Source: Paraburkholderia sp. BL23I1N1 (GTDB lineage: Bacteria > Pseudomonadota > Gammaproteobacteria > Burkholderiales > Burkholderiaceae). From it: a stretch of DNA of 64,000 nt. Below, piece after piece: positions 47,330 to 57,476 of this stretch (position 1 is the first letter of the stretch; each line of letters opens with the position of its first letter). The notes under the pieces are model-generated. The model was not told where the DNA came from. It did not search any database and saw only the letters and a list, made by a program, of their open reading frames with translations. Made by a program: the position numbers and the translations under genes. Where the stretch lies: positions 310,001-374,000 of the forward strand of contig NZ_RAPV01000003.1 in assembly GCF_003610295.1 (NCBI RefSeq), written 5' to 3'.

Positions 47330-47731
47330 TCACGAGGCCACAAGCGTTCCATCGTCTCCAACCCAAATCACACCAGGCATACTGTAAAGATAAGCGATCA
47401 AGTCCAGATCATCCTCGTCGCGTGCGTCCTGTGGCCATTGAGCACGAAGCTGCGCGACTATCGCCTCCGGGGAGTCATTCCACTGCGCTTCGTCATCATG
47501 AATCGTAAACCGTGGATGCGGGTTCTCTGGCGACACATAACAGTCTGCCCCCGGAGCAATGAACTTAATCTTCCCAGTTCTGAGAAGGTGCTCGATCAAC
47601 CAAAAGAACGCCGCCTTGTGTTGCTCGAATGAAAGCGCTGGATTCCATCCGCCGATTGCGCTGAACAAGCCTGTAATCCAGAGGCCGAACGAGTCTTGGA
47701 TAATTTCATCAATATGTTCGATCGGGCTCAC
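47330..47731 (-). CDS. Orphan CDI immunity protein 1 (DUF596-like)
   Basis: 133 residues. HKAAFFWLIEHLLRTGKIKF and WNDSPEAIVAQLRAQWPQ resemble DUF596-type immunity proteins. The start is GTG, overlapping the toxin tip 1 stop as GTGA, so it is coupled to that cassette. It should neutralise orphan tip 1. Acidic, cytoplasmic, no signal peptide. Confidence 0.65.
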   Translation of the reverse strand: MSPIEHIDEIIQDSFGLWITGLFSAIGGWNPALSFEQHKAAFFWLIEHLLRTGKIKFIAPGADCYVSPENPHPRFTIHDDEAQWNDSPEAIVAQLRAQWPQDARDEDDLDLIAYLYSMPGVIWVGDDGTLVAS

Positions 47732-48111
47732 GGCTTACCTCCCTTGAGGAATTTGATCTCAGGATTGTATGTTGTCCCCACCGCCCCCTTCGGGACATCG
47801 ATCGTCCAAGCCGAACCCGTTTGGCCCGAAGAAGAGGAAAAATCACGCAATGTAAAGTTCCCACTCGGGGTCTTCACTACGTAGATCGTCCCTTTCCCAG
47901 GAATCGCCTGCGCCGCCGGTAGCTCCGGCGAGCCAGTCAGTTCCATGAAATATTGCTGAACCTGCGCATCCGTTGCGCCTTTGAACATCGCCGCGTTACC
48001 GGTGTTAGGCACTTCGGTGAACGTAGTCCCGCCGATCTGTAGCGTTCCCGGCTCGTTTGATGAGAAGAGCTTCGACGCCTGTTGAAGTGCAGACGCGCTG
48101 TTTGTGGCAAC
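47728..48111 (-). pseudogene. Orphan CDI toxin tip 1 (displaced CdiA-CT)
   Basis: 127 residues from the junction box (Val-Ala-Thr-Asn, then SASALQQASKLFSSNEPG) to the stop. The frame upstream offers only a TTG at 48,126, so it lacks a proper start and export domain. The C-terminal part GTIYVVKTPSGNFTLRDFSS then WTIDVPKGAVGTTYNPEIKF is a compact beta-rich toxin domain; family not recognised. It would act only after recombination onto cdiA, or at low level as a silent cassette. Confidence 0.65.
48100..48111 (-). repeat. CDI junction box 3
   Basis: GTTGCCACAAAC on the minus strand, 43 bases after the cdiI stop. Confidence 0.75.
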
Positions 48112-48154
48112 ACACCTGCAGTACAACGCCGAGATTGATTCGTTACCGATGCCC

Positions 48155-48577
48155 CTATTGCCACGTCAATACAATCTCCGACTGTCCTCCGCGAGGGTCA
48201 CACGCTGAGACAATAGTTCCCCAAGAGAATACATACATCGCCTTCCGAGAATCCTGGACCTGTGGAGCACCAAACTCGCTTAGGAGCACTCTGTCGTGAA
48301 GCTTTTTGACGTCCTCCGGATTAGTGATGCCTGACTCACTCAGCGCAAAATGGACTCGCTTCAGTTCGTCATTGAAAAAAGCCAATGCAAGATTGGAATT
48401 TTTCCCGAGAAGGGTATGCGGGCCGCTAGTTAAAAATTGCCAGCCGGTCTGCATATCAAAAACCTGACTTATCGACATGCCCATGGCTCGTAGCTGTTGA
48501 GCGCGAACGTCGCGAGCGAGTAGAGGTCCGCTGCTCAGGTGCACCGACCCATCATGGATGTCTATTTCATGTGCCAT
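48155..48577 (-). CDS. cdiI: CdiI immunity protein
   Basis: 140 residues, cytoplasmic. It lies 4 bases after the cdiA stop and so is the immunity partner of the current CdiA tip. Landmarks: NSNLALAFFNDELKRVHFAL and AMYVFSWGTIVSACDPRGGQ, then SEIVLTW at the end. CdiI proteins bind the matching CdiA-CT and block it in sibling cells. ATG 48577 is preferred over GTG 48580. The family is not recognised, as is usual for these variable proteins. Confidence 0.85.
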   Translation of the reverse strand: MAHEIDIHDGSVHLSSGPLLARDVRAQQLRAMGMSISQVFDMQTGWQFLTSGPHTLLGKNSNLALAFFNDELKRVHFALSESGITNPEDVKKLHDRVLLSEFGAPQVQDSRKAMYVFSWGTIVSACDPRGGQSEIVLTWQ

Positions 48578-48581
48578 CACA

Positions 48582-51500
48582 TTACTTTTTAAACGGGATT
48601 GAAAAGATCGGTTTCAGCGAATTTTGGAAATCCGGTATGAAGAGTTGCGGTGCGCCTCCTGCACCAAACTGGGGGTTCGCTGTGGTTGCAGAACTGTATG
48701 CCGCTGGAGTGCTTCCAGTGACTTGATAGATCGTCACGCCGCTTCTGTACGGAGGATACGCTGGATTTGTCAGATTCGGCTGAATCTGCAAGGCTCGATA
48801 GTAGTCTGCAGCTGTACCGTTGGTGCCGTTGAGCCCATTAAGCGTCGTGTAGTACGCCGATTGCCCCGGAGCGGCCCCGACGACATATGTACCCTTCGAA
48901 AGAGTCACGTCAGTATAGCTATCGACGCCAGGATAGGCGCCACTTCCTTGCCAAGCCTGTGCTTGCTTTGACGGACTTGCCGTTTGAGCATTTCCGTTGT
49001 TTGTGGCTCCAGCGGCCGCTCCTGCGGCCGTTCCCTTGCCGACCGTTGGAACGTCATCGGTCCCTATCGGGTCAGCCGCCCCGCCGCCTGACGGAACAAT
49101 GGAGACGGTGTTCTTTTCGCCTTCGTTCTCATGTCCAGGCTTCGCAGCGTTGTTCTCATCTCCGATACCCGGATGCTGCGTCGCGTTATTCAGTGCTTCG
49201 TTTTCGGCGGATATCGCCGCGCCGGTTGCGTTCTGCCCAAGCGCACCCGCCACGCCACCGCCAGCGATCATCGCAACCGCGGTCACTAGCGCGGTCTGCT
49301 CCGGCGTCAGTGGCGCACCCGTTGGATCAATCTGCCCAATTAGATAGGACGAGATGATCGCACTCGTCGCCCCGCCAATGGCACCACTTGCACACCCGGT
49401 TCCTACGGCCGCACTGGCCGCACACCCTAACGCAGCATGCGCCAGCCAGTAGCCTGGCGTTCCCACCTGGATCGGCGATCCTTCAATGTTGGCAGCATTA
49501 CCGATCGCATAAGCCCCCGCCGCCGCTACATCGGCCACGGCACTATTGCGCAGGTTCGTCAGAAAACTCCCGCCGCCCAACGCCGTTTGCACACCCGCCT
49601 GAACCGTCGCTTCACCCGCAATCGCCGCACCCTGTGCAAGCACCGTGCTCGCTGTCACCTGCCCCGCCTGCGGCACCAGCGCATTGCCAACGCTCTGCAC
49701 ACCCGCCAGCGATGCCAGGCTATCCTTCGAAGCTGTCCAAGTCCATCCTGGGGTACCGTCGCTGACCGTAATACCGTTCGTCAGCCCCGCGGTCACAAAC
49801 GCCGTAGCGCCAGCTACAAGCATCGAGTTGAGACTGAACGTGCCGTTTGCGGCCTGCCCCAGCGCACTGCTCGTCATCCCCGCGATACCCGCCGACAGCG
49901 CGATATTTCCCAACCCCGCTGACACTGCATCCATCGCGACGCCTTCGGCCGTCGTCGTGGCAGCCGTACCGGCGGCAAACGTGCTGCCCACGGTCGCGCC
50001 CGAACCTATGACAGCCGATGCCGCTCCGGCTGTCATAATCGATGCGACCACCATCACCGCCAGCATCCCGATCGTCTGGAACATCCCCTCGCTGTCCGCC
50101 AGCGACGTCACACTCGTATGCAGATCGTTCTGCACCGTCGACTGCGTAAAGCTGCTGCCCAACTGCGCCTTCAGCGCGGCCAGTTGCTGCTGCGTCCCCG
50201 CCGCGTCAACCGTGCCATCCGCATTGAGCTTCTGCAGTACGCCACCGATCTGGTTCACCGCATCGACATTCAACTGGTAATTGCCAGCCGACATGAACCC
50301 GCCCTGTTGCGCGACGGTGCCCGTAGTCGTAATCAGCTCGTAGAGATCGGGGATGTAGGTGCTCTGCGTCCCAATGTCCGTCGACCGCTGCTGGTTCGTC
50401 AGCGAACCGGCGTTGACCGTCAACGTATCCGTCGCCGTGATCGAGCCGGTATTCGTGATCGATCCACCGTTCGACGCGGTGAGCGTGACGTTCTGCCCGC
50501 TGATCGTCCCGTCGTGCTGAACCACTGCATAGTTCTGCGGCAGATACACCTGCGGCATCAGCGCATCAACCGTCGGACAGCTCGCCGTCCCGGTGGCGGT
50601 ACATCCCGGCTCAGGCACGCTCTCTTCGACATACCAAAGCATCGGCTTGTCGAGTGCGGCAATCTGGCCCTGCGTCAGTGCCGTGCCAAGCGCAATGTTG
50701 TTCGCCTCGGCATACTGGATCGCGTTACCGTACAGCGCTTTCTTTTCCTGGTCCGTGACGGACGACTGTTTCGTGTTGTCGTAAGACAGCCCACTCACGA
50801 AACTCGCCTGCCCTGTCTGCGCCAACGCAGCCTGCTGCAGCAGCTGATTTTCGGTAAACGGGTCGTAGTAGAACTGTGTGGTATTCGGCTGCAGGCTCGC
50901 CGGCAGATTGGCCAGCAACTGGCTCGGCCCGATGTTGCCCATTACCAGTGAAGCCGGGCTGTTGACCAGATAGCTGACGTTGGGGGCGCCGCTTGTGGCA
51001 GACGCGCCGGTCGCTACCGTAACGCCCGGCGATACAGGCGTCGACGGAGAACCCAACTCCAGGGCTGGGGCGGTAATCGACCCTGCTGCATTGCCGGGAG
51101 CAGTGACGCCTGCGGACGTGCTGCCCGCCGTGCCCAACGATCCGCTGGAGCCGGCTGCGATGCCACTTGCGACACCTGATGCGCCGGCCAGACCGCTTCC
51201 GATGGTCACGATACCGCCAGCCAGAATCGCCGCGTTTGACGCAACAACCGGCGTGCCCACGGGGCCGAGTGAGATGACCTGATTCGAGCCGGTCGGCTGC
51301 GGCGTATAGACAGCCGGCGATGTCAGACCGTTGACCAGCGTTGCACCCGTCAAAGCGACCTGCTGTCCCAACACGTTGCCGGAGTTCTGCAACTGGCCGC
51401 CAGCAGTCACTGATAGCGACGGTGCCTGGATCGTGCCCGACAGGCTCCTGTATGGCGTCGGTGGCTGAACATTGTCGCGACCACTGTGGTAGGCGCTACC

Positions 51501-54500
51501 GAACAGCGACGCGCAGTTCGCAGCCGTTGCGCAACCGAAGTTGTCCGGTGGGATGGAGGCGTCGATCACGCCGCCATAGAAGGCATCGTGCCAGTACGCA
51601 TTCAGCGTCTGGTCCTGGTTGGTCACGGTCGACGCAGCGGCGATCGACGCCTGGTTGCCAGCCGTAATCAGGCTGCCGGTATTGACCAGCGTGCCCACGC
51701 TGAACGACAGGTTACGGTTTGCCGTGATCGTCGATGCGTCGCCCGACTGCTGGTCGGTGAAGGCGTCGCAATAGTGCAAATTGGCGCCGCTACAACCGGC
51801 CACGGCCGTCTTGCCGAAGTTCTGATAGACCTGAACGGCCGCGGACAGCGTGTTGGTCAACGCAGCGGTACTGATCGCGATATCGCGACCCGCCTGAATA
51901 TTGCCCGACGTATTCGTCACACTCGCCGACTGCGTGAGACTGGTCTGCGGGTTGGTCGGGTCGGTGTTGCTGCGCGTGGTCCCCGTACCGCCGATCACGA
52001 CGTCGCGGCCGGCGAGCAGATTGCCGTACGTGTTGTTCACGGTCGGCGCGGCGATGATCAGATCGCGGCCGGCGAACACCGTGTTGTTCGTCTGCGTGTA
52101 GCTGTAGCTTTGCGTGGTGGTCTGATCGCCGTAGACCAGCGTAGCGTCGTTGCCCGGCCCATAGGTCGCGTTAAAACTACCCGCAAGCGCCCAGAAGAAT
52201 TGGGAGCTCGTCATCGCATCGGTGACATCCTGCCCCGGCCGCTGATATTCGATGTCGTTGCCACTCGGTGACGAGATAACCGTTCCTATGTAGCCGCATT
52301 GCGCCGCCGTAACGCCAGCCGCGCAGCCCGTCTTCGACGTCACGGAGTCGCTGTGGTAGCCCTGATTCGTGAAGCTGCTCGCGGTGACACGCATGTCCTG
52401 CACCGCGTAGAGACTCCCGGCGTTCGTCAGGCCGCCCGCGGTTCCGGTCAGCGACAGATCGTTGCCGGCAACAATCTTCCCGGCGTTCTGGTTCGTATAA
52501 ACGGTGACCGTGGAGGTCTGCGCCGCCGGCGGGGCGCTCGTCGTGAAGATGTTCGCGGAGGTCGCGGTATAGTTGCCGGGTGCCGGGTTGCCCTGATCGT
52601 CGATGGGTTGAAGCATCGGGACCAGCGTGCCCGCTGTATAGGCCGCGTTGAGCTGCGTCAGGAAGTTTGCGTACGCAGCACTGTCGATGCTGTTGGTGAT
52701 CGTCGAGGTGATTGCGTCGCCGCCGTTATCGAGCGACGCCACGTTCAACGTGATGTTGTTCCCGGCGGAGATCGTGCTGCCGTGGTTGTTCAACGCGCCG
52801 GTAGTGATCGACAGGTCGTGACCGGCGGCAATCACGCCGGCCTGCCCGGTGGGCTGGGTCGTCGTCGTGGTCTGCGTGACCGTGGGCAGCGCGATACCGT
52901 TGAACGTCCCTCCGCTCAGATCGGCCGCCGTAACATCCGTCGCCGAAGCCGGCTGGAAATCGCCAATGCGCCCGGTGAGCGAACCCGAGTAGGTGTTGGT
53001 CGAGTCGTCTATCGGGTTTGTCGTGGAACCGGAGAAGGTCAGCGATCCGATCGCCGTCGATAGAAACGCCGACCCCATCCCCGCCGCCGCGATCGTCGTA
53101 CTCGACGTAGTCGTAGTCGTCGTGTTCGCGCCGGCCCGGCTGTTGTTCACATCCGCGGCCGTGATCGTGATGTCATTCTGCGCGGTGATCTTGCCGCCGA
53201 TATTCGTCAGATCGCCTGACAGATTTGCAGTCAGATTGCGCCCTGCCGCTGTCGACGCCCCGCTATTGTCGTAACTGCTGCCATTGAGGTTGACGTCGCG
53301 CACGGCGCTGACCGTCCCCTGGTTGGTCGTCGCGCCGTTGAGACTGATGTCCTCGTTCGCGTGGATCGTCGCGCCTGCCTGATTGACGATCGTGCCGGAC
53401 AGATTGACGTCGTTGCCTGCGCTAATCGTGCCGCTATTGATCAACGTGCCGTTGGTCGACAGCGTGATGTCGCCTGACTTGCTGATCGTGCCGCTATTGT
53501 TGAAACCCTGCGTCGCACTAATCGACACGCTATTGCCGGGCATGGCCCACGTGCCGGAATTGTTGAGTTGCAGCGTGTTGATCGTCAGCACGTTGCCGAG
53601 ATTGAACGTGCCGCTCGATGCCGCCGAAGGGTCGAACGCCTGGTTCAGCAGGTTCAGCGTCAGATTGTGCTGAGCGAGAATCTGGCCGCCGGCATTGTTG
53701 AATGTGCCGTTGCCGCCGGTCACGGTGACCGTCGCGTCCCCCGGCGTGCCAGGGCTCGCAGCACTGGTGCTGCCCGCGAAGATCACGCCGTTATTGTTGC
53801 CTGCCAGATTGCCGGTCGTGACGTTCAGCGAATTCGTGCCGATAATCGCGCCGCCGTTGTTCGTGAGCGAGCCGTTCGCCGTAACAGCTGTCGTTAAGCC
53901 TGCTATCGATCCCTGGTTGTTCAGGTTCGTCGAGTTGACGGTCGTCGCTGCGGTAGAAATCAGGCTTGCGTTCGCCGTATTCGTTACGCTCGCGCCGGTA
54001 ACCGCAAGTGCGCCGCCCGCAAGCACGCTGCCCGTGTTCATAACCGCGTTCACGCCCGACAACGTAGCCGAGCCTTGAACGAGCGTCTGGGCGCCAGCCG
54101 TCGTCAACTGGTTCGACGCGTTCGCACTCAGATTCCCGCCGATCAGCGCGTTGCCCGTCGTCACGTTGACGCCGGATAACGTAGCGTTTTTCACGACGTT
54201 CAGTTGCCCGGCGGACAGGTCGAGACCGTTCTGTGCGGTCGCCACGAGATTGCCCGAAACGGTGGTCGTGCCTCCCGTGCTGATGTTTGAACCGGTCAGG
54301 GTCGCGTCGCCGCCAACCTGCGTCGTGCCTGTCACCGCGAGATTGTGGGCTGCCGCCAATGTTGCGTCGCCCGCCGCGTTCAAACCGCCCTGTGCAGTGA
54401 GGTTGCCGCCTTGGGCCGTCAGAGCGGTCTTCCCGAGACTAGTCACACTCCCCGTCACGGTGAGGTTGCCCGTGGCCTGCGCATTGAGATCGCCACCGCT

Positions 54501-57044
54501 CAGCACCGCGCCGTTAACCGCGGCATCCCCGCCGTTGGCTTTGAGCGTCGCATTGCCCACTGCGGTTGCGGCACCCACTGTCAGGCTGGTACCAGCAGTC
54601 GCACTCAGATTGCCGCCCGTTTGCAACGACCCGGACAGGCTGATCGCCTGCCCTGCGCTCAAGGTTGCATCCGATCCAAAGCCCGCCGTGCCGCCACCCG
54701 ACAGATTGCGTCCCGCGCTCAGATTTCCCGTGCCGTTGCCGGTAATCGCACCGGAGACGATTGCGTCCGTGGCAGCACTCACTATCGTGTTGCCACCGGT
54801 AGCGAGCGCTCCGTCGACCGTCACACCACCGCTTGTTGCAATCAGCGTCGTATTGCCCACTACACCCGCGCCGCCCACGGTCGCGTTATTGCCAGCCGTG
54901 ACAGCGAAGTTGCCGCCGGCTTTTACCGCTGCGGCAAGATCAGCATTGCGTCCCGCCGTAACGATCGCGTCCTGCCCAAACGTCACTGTCCCGCTCGATG
55001 ACACATCGCGACCACCGCTCAGGGTGCCCGTCTTGTTACCCGTAATGCTGCCGGCAACGGCCACGTCCGTTGCAGCATTAACAGCAGTGTCTCCGCCGCT
55101 TAGGATTGCACCGTTGATCGTTGCGGCGCCACCGCCGGCTGCCAGTGTTGTGTCGCCAGCCGCGGCTGCGGAACCCACGGTCAAGTTATTGCCAGCGGTC
55201 ACGTTCAAGTTTCCGCCGGCCGTGACAGCGCCTGGCAGGCTGACGTTCTGACCCGCAGTAAGCGTCGCATTCTGGCCGAAGGTTACGGCGCCGTTCGCCG
55301 TGAGATTGCCACCCGCGCCCAACACGCCAAAGCCATTGCCTGCCAGTGTGCCGGAGACGCCAAGATCGGAACCCGCAGTCAGTGTAGTGTTGCCGTTTGC
55401 CGCGACGTTGCCACCCAGCGCCATCGTCTGACCGGCAGTGGCGCTGAGGTTTCCACTCGTCTGCACGTCTCCTGCGGTCGTAACGTTGCCCGTTTGACCG
55501 GCGAGCGTGAGATCACCCGACGACGACACGCGACCATTAACCGTCGCACTGCGTTGTGCGAGAACCTGCACGGTACTGCCGCCGGTGACCGCGCCATTCA
55601 CTGTCGCATCGCGAGCCGCGCTCAGTGTGATCACGCCGGGCGCTGACACGGCGCCGCCGATCGTTATGTCACCATTGCCTGTGCTGCCCGTCGTCGTCAT
55701 CGACAGGTTATTACCTGTCTGCACTGACCCGACAGACATGTCGGCACCGGCGCGAAGATTGACGCTGCCATTGGACTGCGCGGTGCCGACGTTCAAACCG
55801 CCGCCCGCAGTCATGTTCAGGTCCTGCACCGATTGCACGGACGCTGTGGTCGCGGCAATATCCCCGGTTGCGCTGACGGTGTATTGATTCGCAAGATTGC
55901 TGCCGGACATGGACACTTTGCCGGCGCCGGCCAGACTTGCCGCCTGTTGCGCGTAAGTAGAGTTCACGGCGATGTCGCCGTTCGACGTGACGGTGAGATT
56001 GCCTGCCGTCGCCGTCAACGCGCCCTGTGTGTTCACGCCCATGCCAGCGGCCGTCGAGACGATATAGATCTGTCCGCTCGTCACCGATCCGTACTGGTTT
56101 GCATCAATTGCTACTGCGTTGTTTCCGATCGCGGCCGCCGTATTGGCCACACCATTCGATGCCGTGCCGTAGTTCGTACCGGATGCGTCCGCGGAACTCG
56201 GGCTGACCAGTTGATTACCCGCCACGAGGTTGATGCGCTGATCGGCACGCAGCGGCGCATTCAGACTGATCGTCTGCGCGATCACATCGATATTGCCCAC
56301 CGTGCCCTCGATCCCCGCGCCCGGCCCATTGACGCCGGCCGGCCCGTTGATCGACACATTGCCCGACGTCACGTTATAGGCAAGCGAGCCCGCATGCGCA
56401 AAGTCAGTCGATGTCCCGCCGACCCCGGTCAGGAATTGCGGCGTGCCGGTGGTTAACACAAGCCCCGTCGCGTTCGTCAACGAAAGCCCGTTGACGGATA
56501 CGCCGTTTGGATTACTGATGATGATCGAAGCCGGACTGCCGAATACTTCCAACGGACCGACCAGCGTTGAAGCAGGCCCCGTTGTCGTGACCTGGTTGAC
56601 GATCACGCTCGCAGTACGGCCGGCGAGATTCGGGTTGGCGCCAAGCGTGCCGCCCAACAGCGGCGTACCGGGTGTGAGGCTGTTGTTCAGCACCAGCCCG
56701 TTGCTGTCGATATTGAATGACTGGTAGCTATTGACGCTGATGCCGTTGGCGTTCGGCGCGGCGATATTGACCGCCGGCACACCAGTGCTCGTCTGCGTGA
56801 TGCTTGGCTGAAACGGAATAGGTGCACGCGGGTCGACGATCGGTGCAGCATGTGCGACCTCGTCCAGCGTGAGCACGCCGGGAAGCAGATAAGTCACCAC
56901 CGCCATGACACATGCAGTCGCCTTCATCCATAGCGGTCGCGACTGCGCCGCCACGCCGATTGACGCCGCATCAAAAATTTTTGCCTGCCGCGCTGCCTCT
57001 ATTTGGGCGAGTCGCTGCCTGCTCTCACGAGCACCCCGTAGCAT
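48582..57044 (-). CDS. cdiA: CdiA: contact-dependent inhibition toxin exoprotein
   Basis: 2,820 residues. An extended signal peptide (~1-66; AACVMAVVTYLLPGVLTLDE-type core) is followed by the TPS domain with ANGISVNSYQSFNI (~98) and ISNPNGVSVNGLS (~178), recognised by CdiB. Then come thousands of residues of haemagglutinin beta-helix repeats, including three 100-residue units at ~565-865. From ~2,320 there is an Ala/Gly-rich DUF637-type pretoxin region (WLAHAALGCAASAAVGTGCA), AENEALNN at ~2,618, and at ~2,679 an Ala-Thr-Asn junction starting the 141-residue toxin tip (SYTDVTLSKGTYVVGAAPGQ to PQFGAGGAPQLFIPDF). The tip family is not recognised. It kills neighbours lacking CdiI by contact. Confidence 0.95.
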   Translation of the reverse strand: MLRGARESRQRLAQIEAARQAKIFDAASIGVAAQSRPLWMKATACVMAVVTYLLPGVLTLDEVAHAAPIVDPRAPIPFQPSITQTSTGVPAVNIAAPNANGISVNSYQSFNIDSNGLVLNNSLTPGTPLLGGTLGANPNLAGRTASVIVNQVTTTGPASTLVGPLEVFGSPASIIISNPNGVSVNGLSLTNATGLVLTTGTPQFLTGVGGTSTDFAHAGSLAYNVTSGNVSINGPAGVNGPGAGIEGTVGNIDVIAQTISLNAPLRADQRINLVAGNQLVSPSSADASGTNYGTASNGVANTAAAIGNNAVAIDANQYGSVTSGQIYIVSTAAGMGVNTQGALTATAGNLTVTSNGDIAVNSTYAQQAASLAGAGKVSMSGSNLANQYTVSATGDIAATTASVQSVQDLNMTAGGGLNVGTAQSNGSVNLRAGADMSVGSVQTGNNLSMTTTGSTGNGDITIGGAVSAPGVITLSAARDATVNGAVTGGSTVQVLAQRSATVNGRVSSSGDLTLAGQTGNVTTAGDVQTSGNLSATAGQTMALGGNVAANGNTTLTAGSDLGVSGTLAGNGFGVLGAGGNLTANGAVTFGQNATLTAGQNVSLPGAVTAGGNLNVTAGNNLTVGSAAAAGDTTLAAGGGAATINGAILSGGDTAVNAATDVAVAGSITGNKTGTLSGGRDVSSSGTVTFGQDAIVTAGRNADLAAAVKAGGNFAVTAGNNATVGGAGVVGNTTLIATSGGVTVDGALATGGNTIVSAATDAIVSGAITGNGTGNLSAGRNLSGGGTAGFGSDATLSAGQAISLSGSLQTGGNLSATAGTSLTVGAATAVGNATLKANGGDAAVNGAVLSGGDLNAQATGNLTVTGSVTSLGKTALTAQGGNLTAQGGLNAAGDATLAAAHNLAVTGTTQVGGDATLTGSNISTGGTTTVSGNLVATAQNGLDLSAGQLNVVKNATLSGVNVTTGNALIGGNLSANASNQLTTAGAQTLVQGSATLSGVNAVMNTGSVLAGGALAVTGASVTNTANASLISTAATTVNSTNLNNQGSIAGLTTAVTANGSLTNNGGAIIGTNSLNVTTGNLAGNNNGVIFAGSTSAASPGTPGDATVTVTGGNGTFNNAGGQILAQHNLTLNLLNQAFDPSAASSGTFNLGNVLTINTLQLNNSGTWAMPGNSVSISATQGFNNSGTISKSGDITLSTNGTLINSGTISAGNDVNLSGTIVNQAGATIHANEDISLNGATTNQGTVSAVRDVNLNGSSYDNSGASTAAGRNLTANLSGDLTNIGGKITAQNDITITAADVNNSRAGANTTTTTTSSTTIAAAGMGSAFLSTAIGSLTFSGSTTNPIDDSTNTYSGSLTGRIGDFQPASATDVTAADLSGGTFNGIALPTVTQTTTTTQPTGQAGVIAAGHDLSITTGALNNHGSTISAGNNITLNVASLDNGGDAITSTITNSIDSAAYANFLTQLNAAYTAGTLVPMLQPIDDQGNPAPGNYTATSANIFTTSAPPAAQTSTVTVYTNQNAGKIVAGNDLSLTGTAGGLTNAGSLYAVQDMRVTASSFTNQGYHSDSVTSKTGCAAGVTAAQCGYIGTVISSPSGNDIEYQRPGQDVTDAMTSSQFFWALAGSFNATYGPGNDATLVYGDQTTTQSYSYTQTNNTVFAGRDLIIAAPTVNNTYGNLLAGRDVVIGGTGTTRSNTDPTNPQTSLTQSASVTNTSGNIQAGRDIAISTAALTNTLSAAVQVYQNFGKTAVAGCSGANLHYCDAFTDQQSGDASTITANRNLSFSVGTLVNTGSLITAGNQASIAAASTVTNQDQTLNAYWHDAFYGGVIDASIPPDNFGCATAANCASLFGSAYHSGRDNVQPPTPYRSLSGTIQAPSLSVTAGGQLQNSGNVLGQQVALTGATLVNGLTSPAVYTPQPTGSNQVISLGPVGTPVVASNAAILAGGIVTIGSGLAGASGVASGIAAGSSGSLGTAGSTSAGVTAPGNAAGSITAPALELGSPSTPVSPGVTVATGASATSGAPNVSYLVNSPASLVMGNIGPSQLLANLPASLQPNTTQFYYDPFTENQLLQQAALAQTGQASFVSGLSYDNTKQSSVTDQEKKALYGNAIQYAEANNIALGTALTQGQIAALDKPMLWYVEESVPEPGCTATGTASCPTVDALMPQVYLPQNYAVVQHDGTISGQNVTLTASNGGSITNTGSITATDTLTVNAGSLTNQQRSTDIGTQSTYIPDLYELITTTGTVAQQGGFMSAGNYQLNVDAVNQIGGVLQKLNADGTVDAAGTQQQLAALKAQLGSSFTQSTVQNDLHTSVTSLADSEGMFQTIGMLAVMVVASIMTAGAASAVIGSGATVGSTFAAGTAATTTAEGVAMDAVSAGLGNIALSAGIAGMTSSALGQAANGTFSLNSMLVAGATAFVTAGLTNGITVSDGTPGWTWTASKDSLASLAGVQSVGNALVPQAGQVTASTVLAQGAAIAGEATVQAGVQTALGGGSFLTNLRNSAVADVAAAGAYAIGNAANIEGSPIQVGTPGYWLAHAALGCAASAAVGTGCASGAIGGATSAIISSYLIGQIDPTGAPLTPEQTALVTAVAMIAGGGVAGALGQNATGAAISAENEALNNATQHPGIGDENNAAKPGHENEGEKNTVSIVPSGGGAADPIGTDDVPTVGKGTAAGAAAGATNNGNAQTASPSKQAQAWQGSGAYPGVDSYTDVTLSKGTYVVGAAPGQSAYYTTLNGLNGTNGTAADYYRALQIQPNLTNPAYPPYRSGVTIYQVTGSTPAAYSSATTANPQFGAGGAPQLFIPDFQNSLKPIFSIPFKK
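48999..49010 (-). repeat. CDI junction box 4 (active cdiA copy)
   Basis: GGAGCCACAAAC on the minus strand: 10 bases (GCCACAAACA) shared with the three orphan boxes. It marks where the exchangeable toxin tip begins in cdiA. Confidence 0.75.
54450..55349 (-). repeat. Three 300-base tandem repeats in cdiA
   Basis: Units at 55,349-55,050, 55,049-54,750 and 54,749-54,450 each encode exactly 100 residues built of five ~20-residue beta-helix turns (GNLNVTAGNNLTVGS-like). Protein identity between units is partial, so the copies are not recent. Confidence 0.8.
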
Positions 57045-57476
57045 GGTCTTTATCCGAATTTATTTTTTCGGATTGGATCTTACCGAATCTTCCGACGAAT
57101 GAATGTCAAGAAACATTCGCCTGTCTTTTTCAAGTCACAGATTTAAGGTGCATTAATTCCAGACGCATAACCTTACATTTTCATTTCTTGAAATTCTCCG
57201 ATATATAAATAGCTGCCATGAGGCTTCTGTGGTCGACAGAATCGCTGCGTGCTAACTACCGATAAGCTCGGGATCGATATTTTTCTTATTAGCCGCAGTT
57301 GACCACCGACATTCCCGGATCGGATATCCGACGGTTTCCCCTGTTCGCGTCCTGGCTCAGTGGGGTACACCGTAACGGACCACTCGCCGGGGCGTTTGAA
57401 CATGGATCAACAGGATCAACCGTCTATTTGAGCTATGCTACAATTGGGCCACACATCCTAATGATCCATCACCGCC
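57045..57476. other. Divergent region between cdiA and serine recombinase
   Basis: About 432 bases, A/T-rich near cdiA. On the minus strand TATATA-type -10 candidates occur around 57,200; no clear -35 was seen. It should hold the promoters for both genes. No further gene. Confidence 0.4.

Noticed and set aside
54151..55251. Plus-strand 366-codon Pro/Ala/Val frame inside cdiA
   Set aside because: Low-complexity complement of the cdiA repeats, not a gene.
54450..55349. Regular repeats as a CRISPR-like array
   Set aside because: The repeats are coding, 300 bases long and in frame; there are no spacers.
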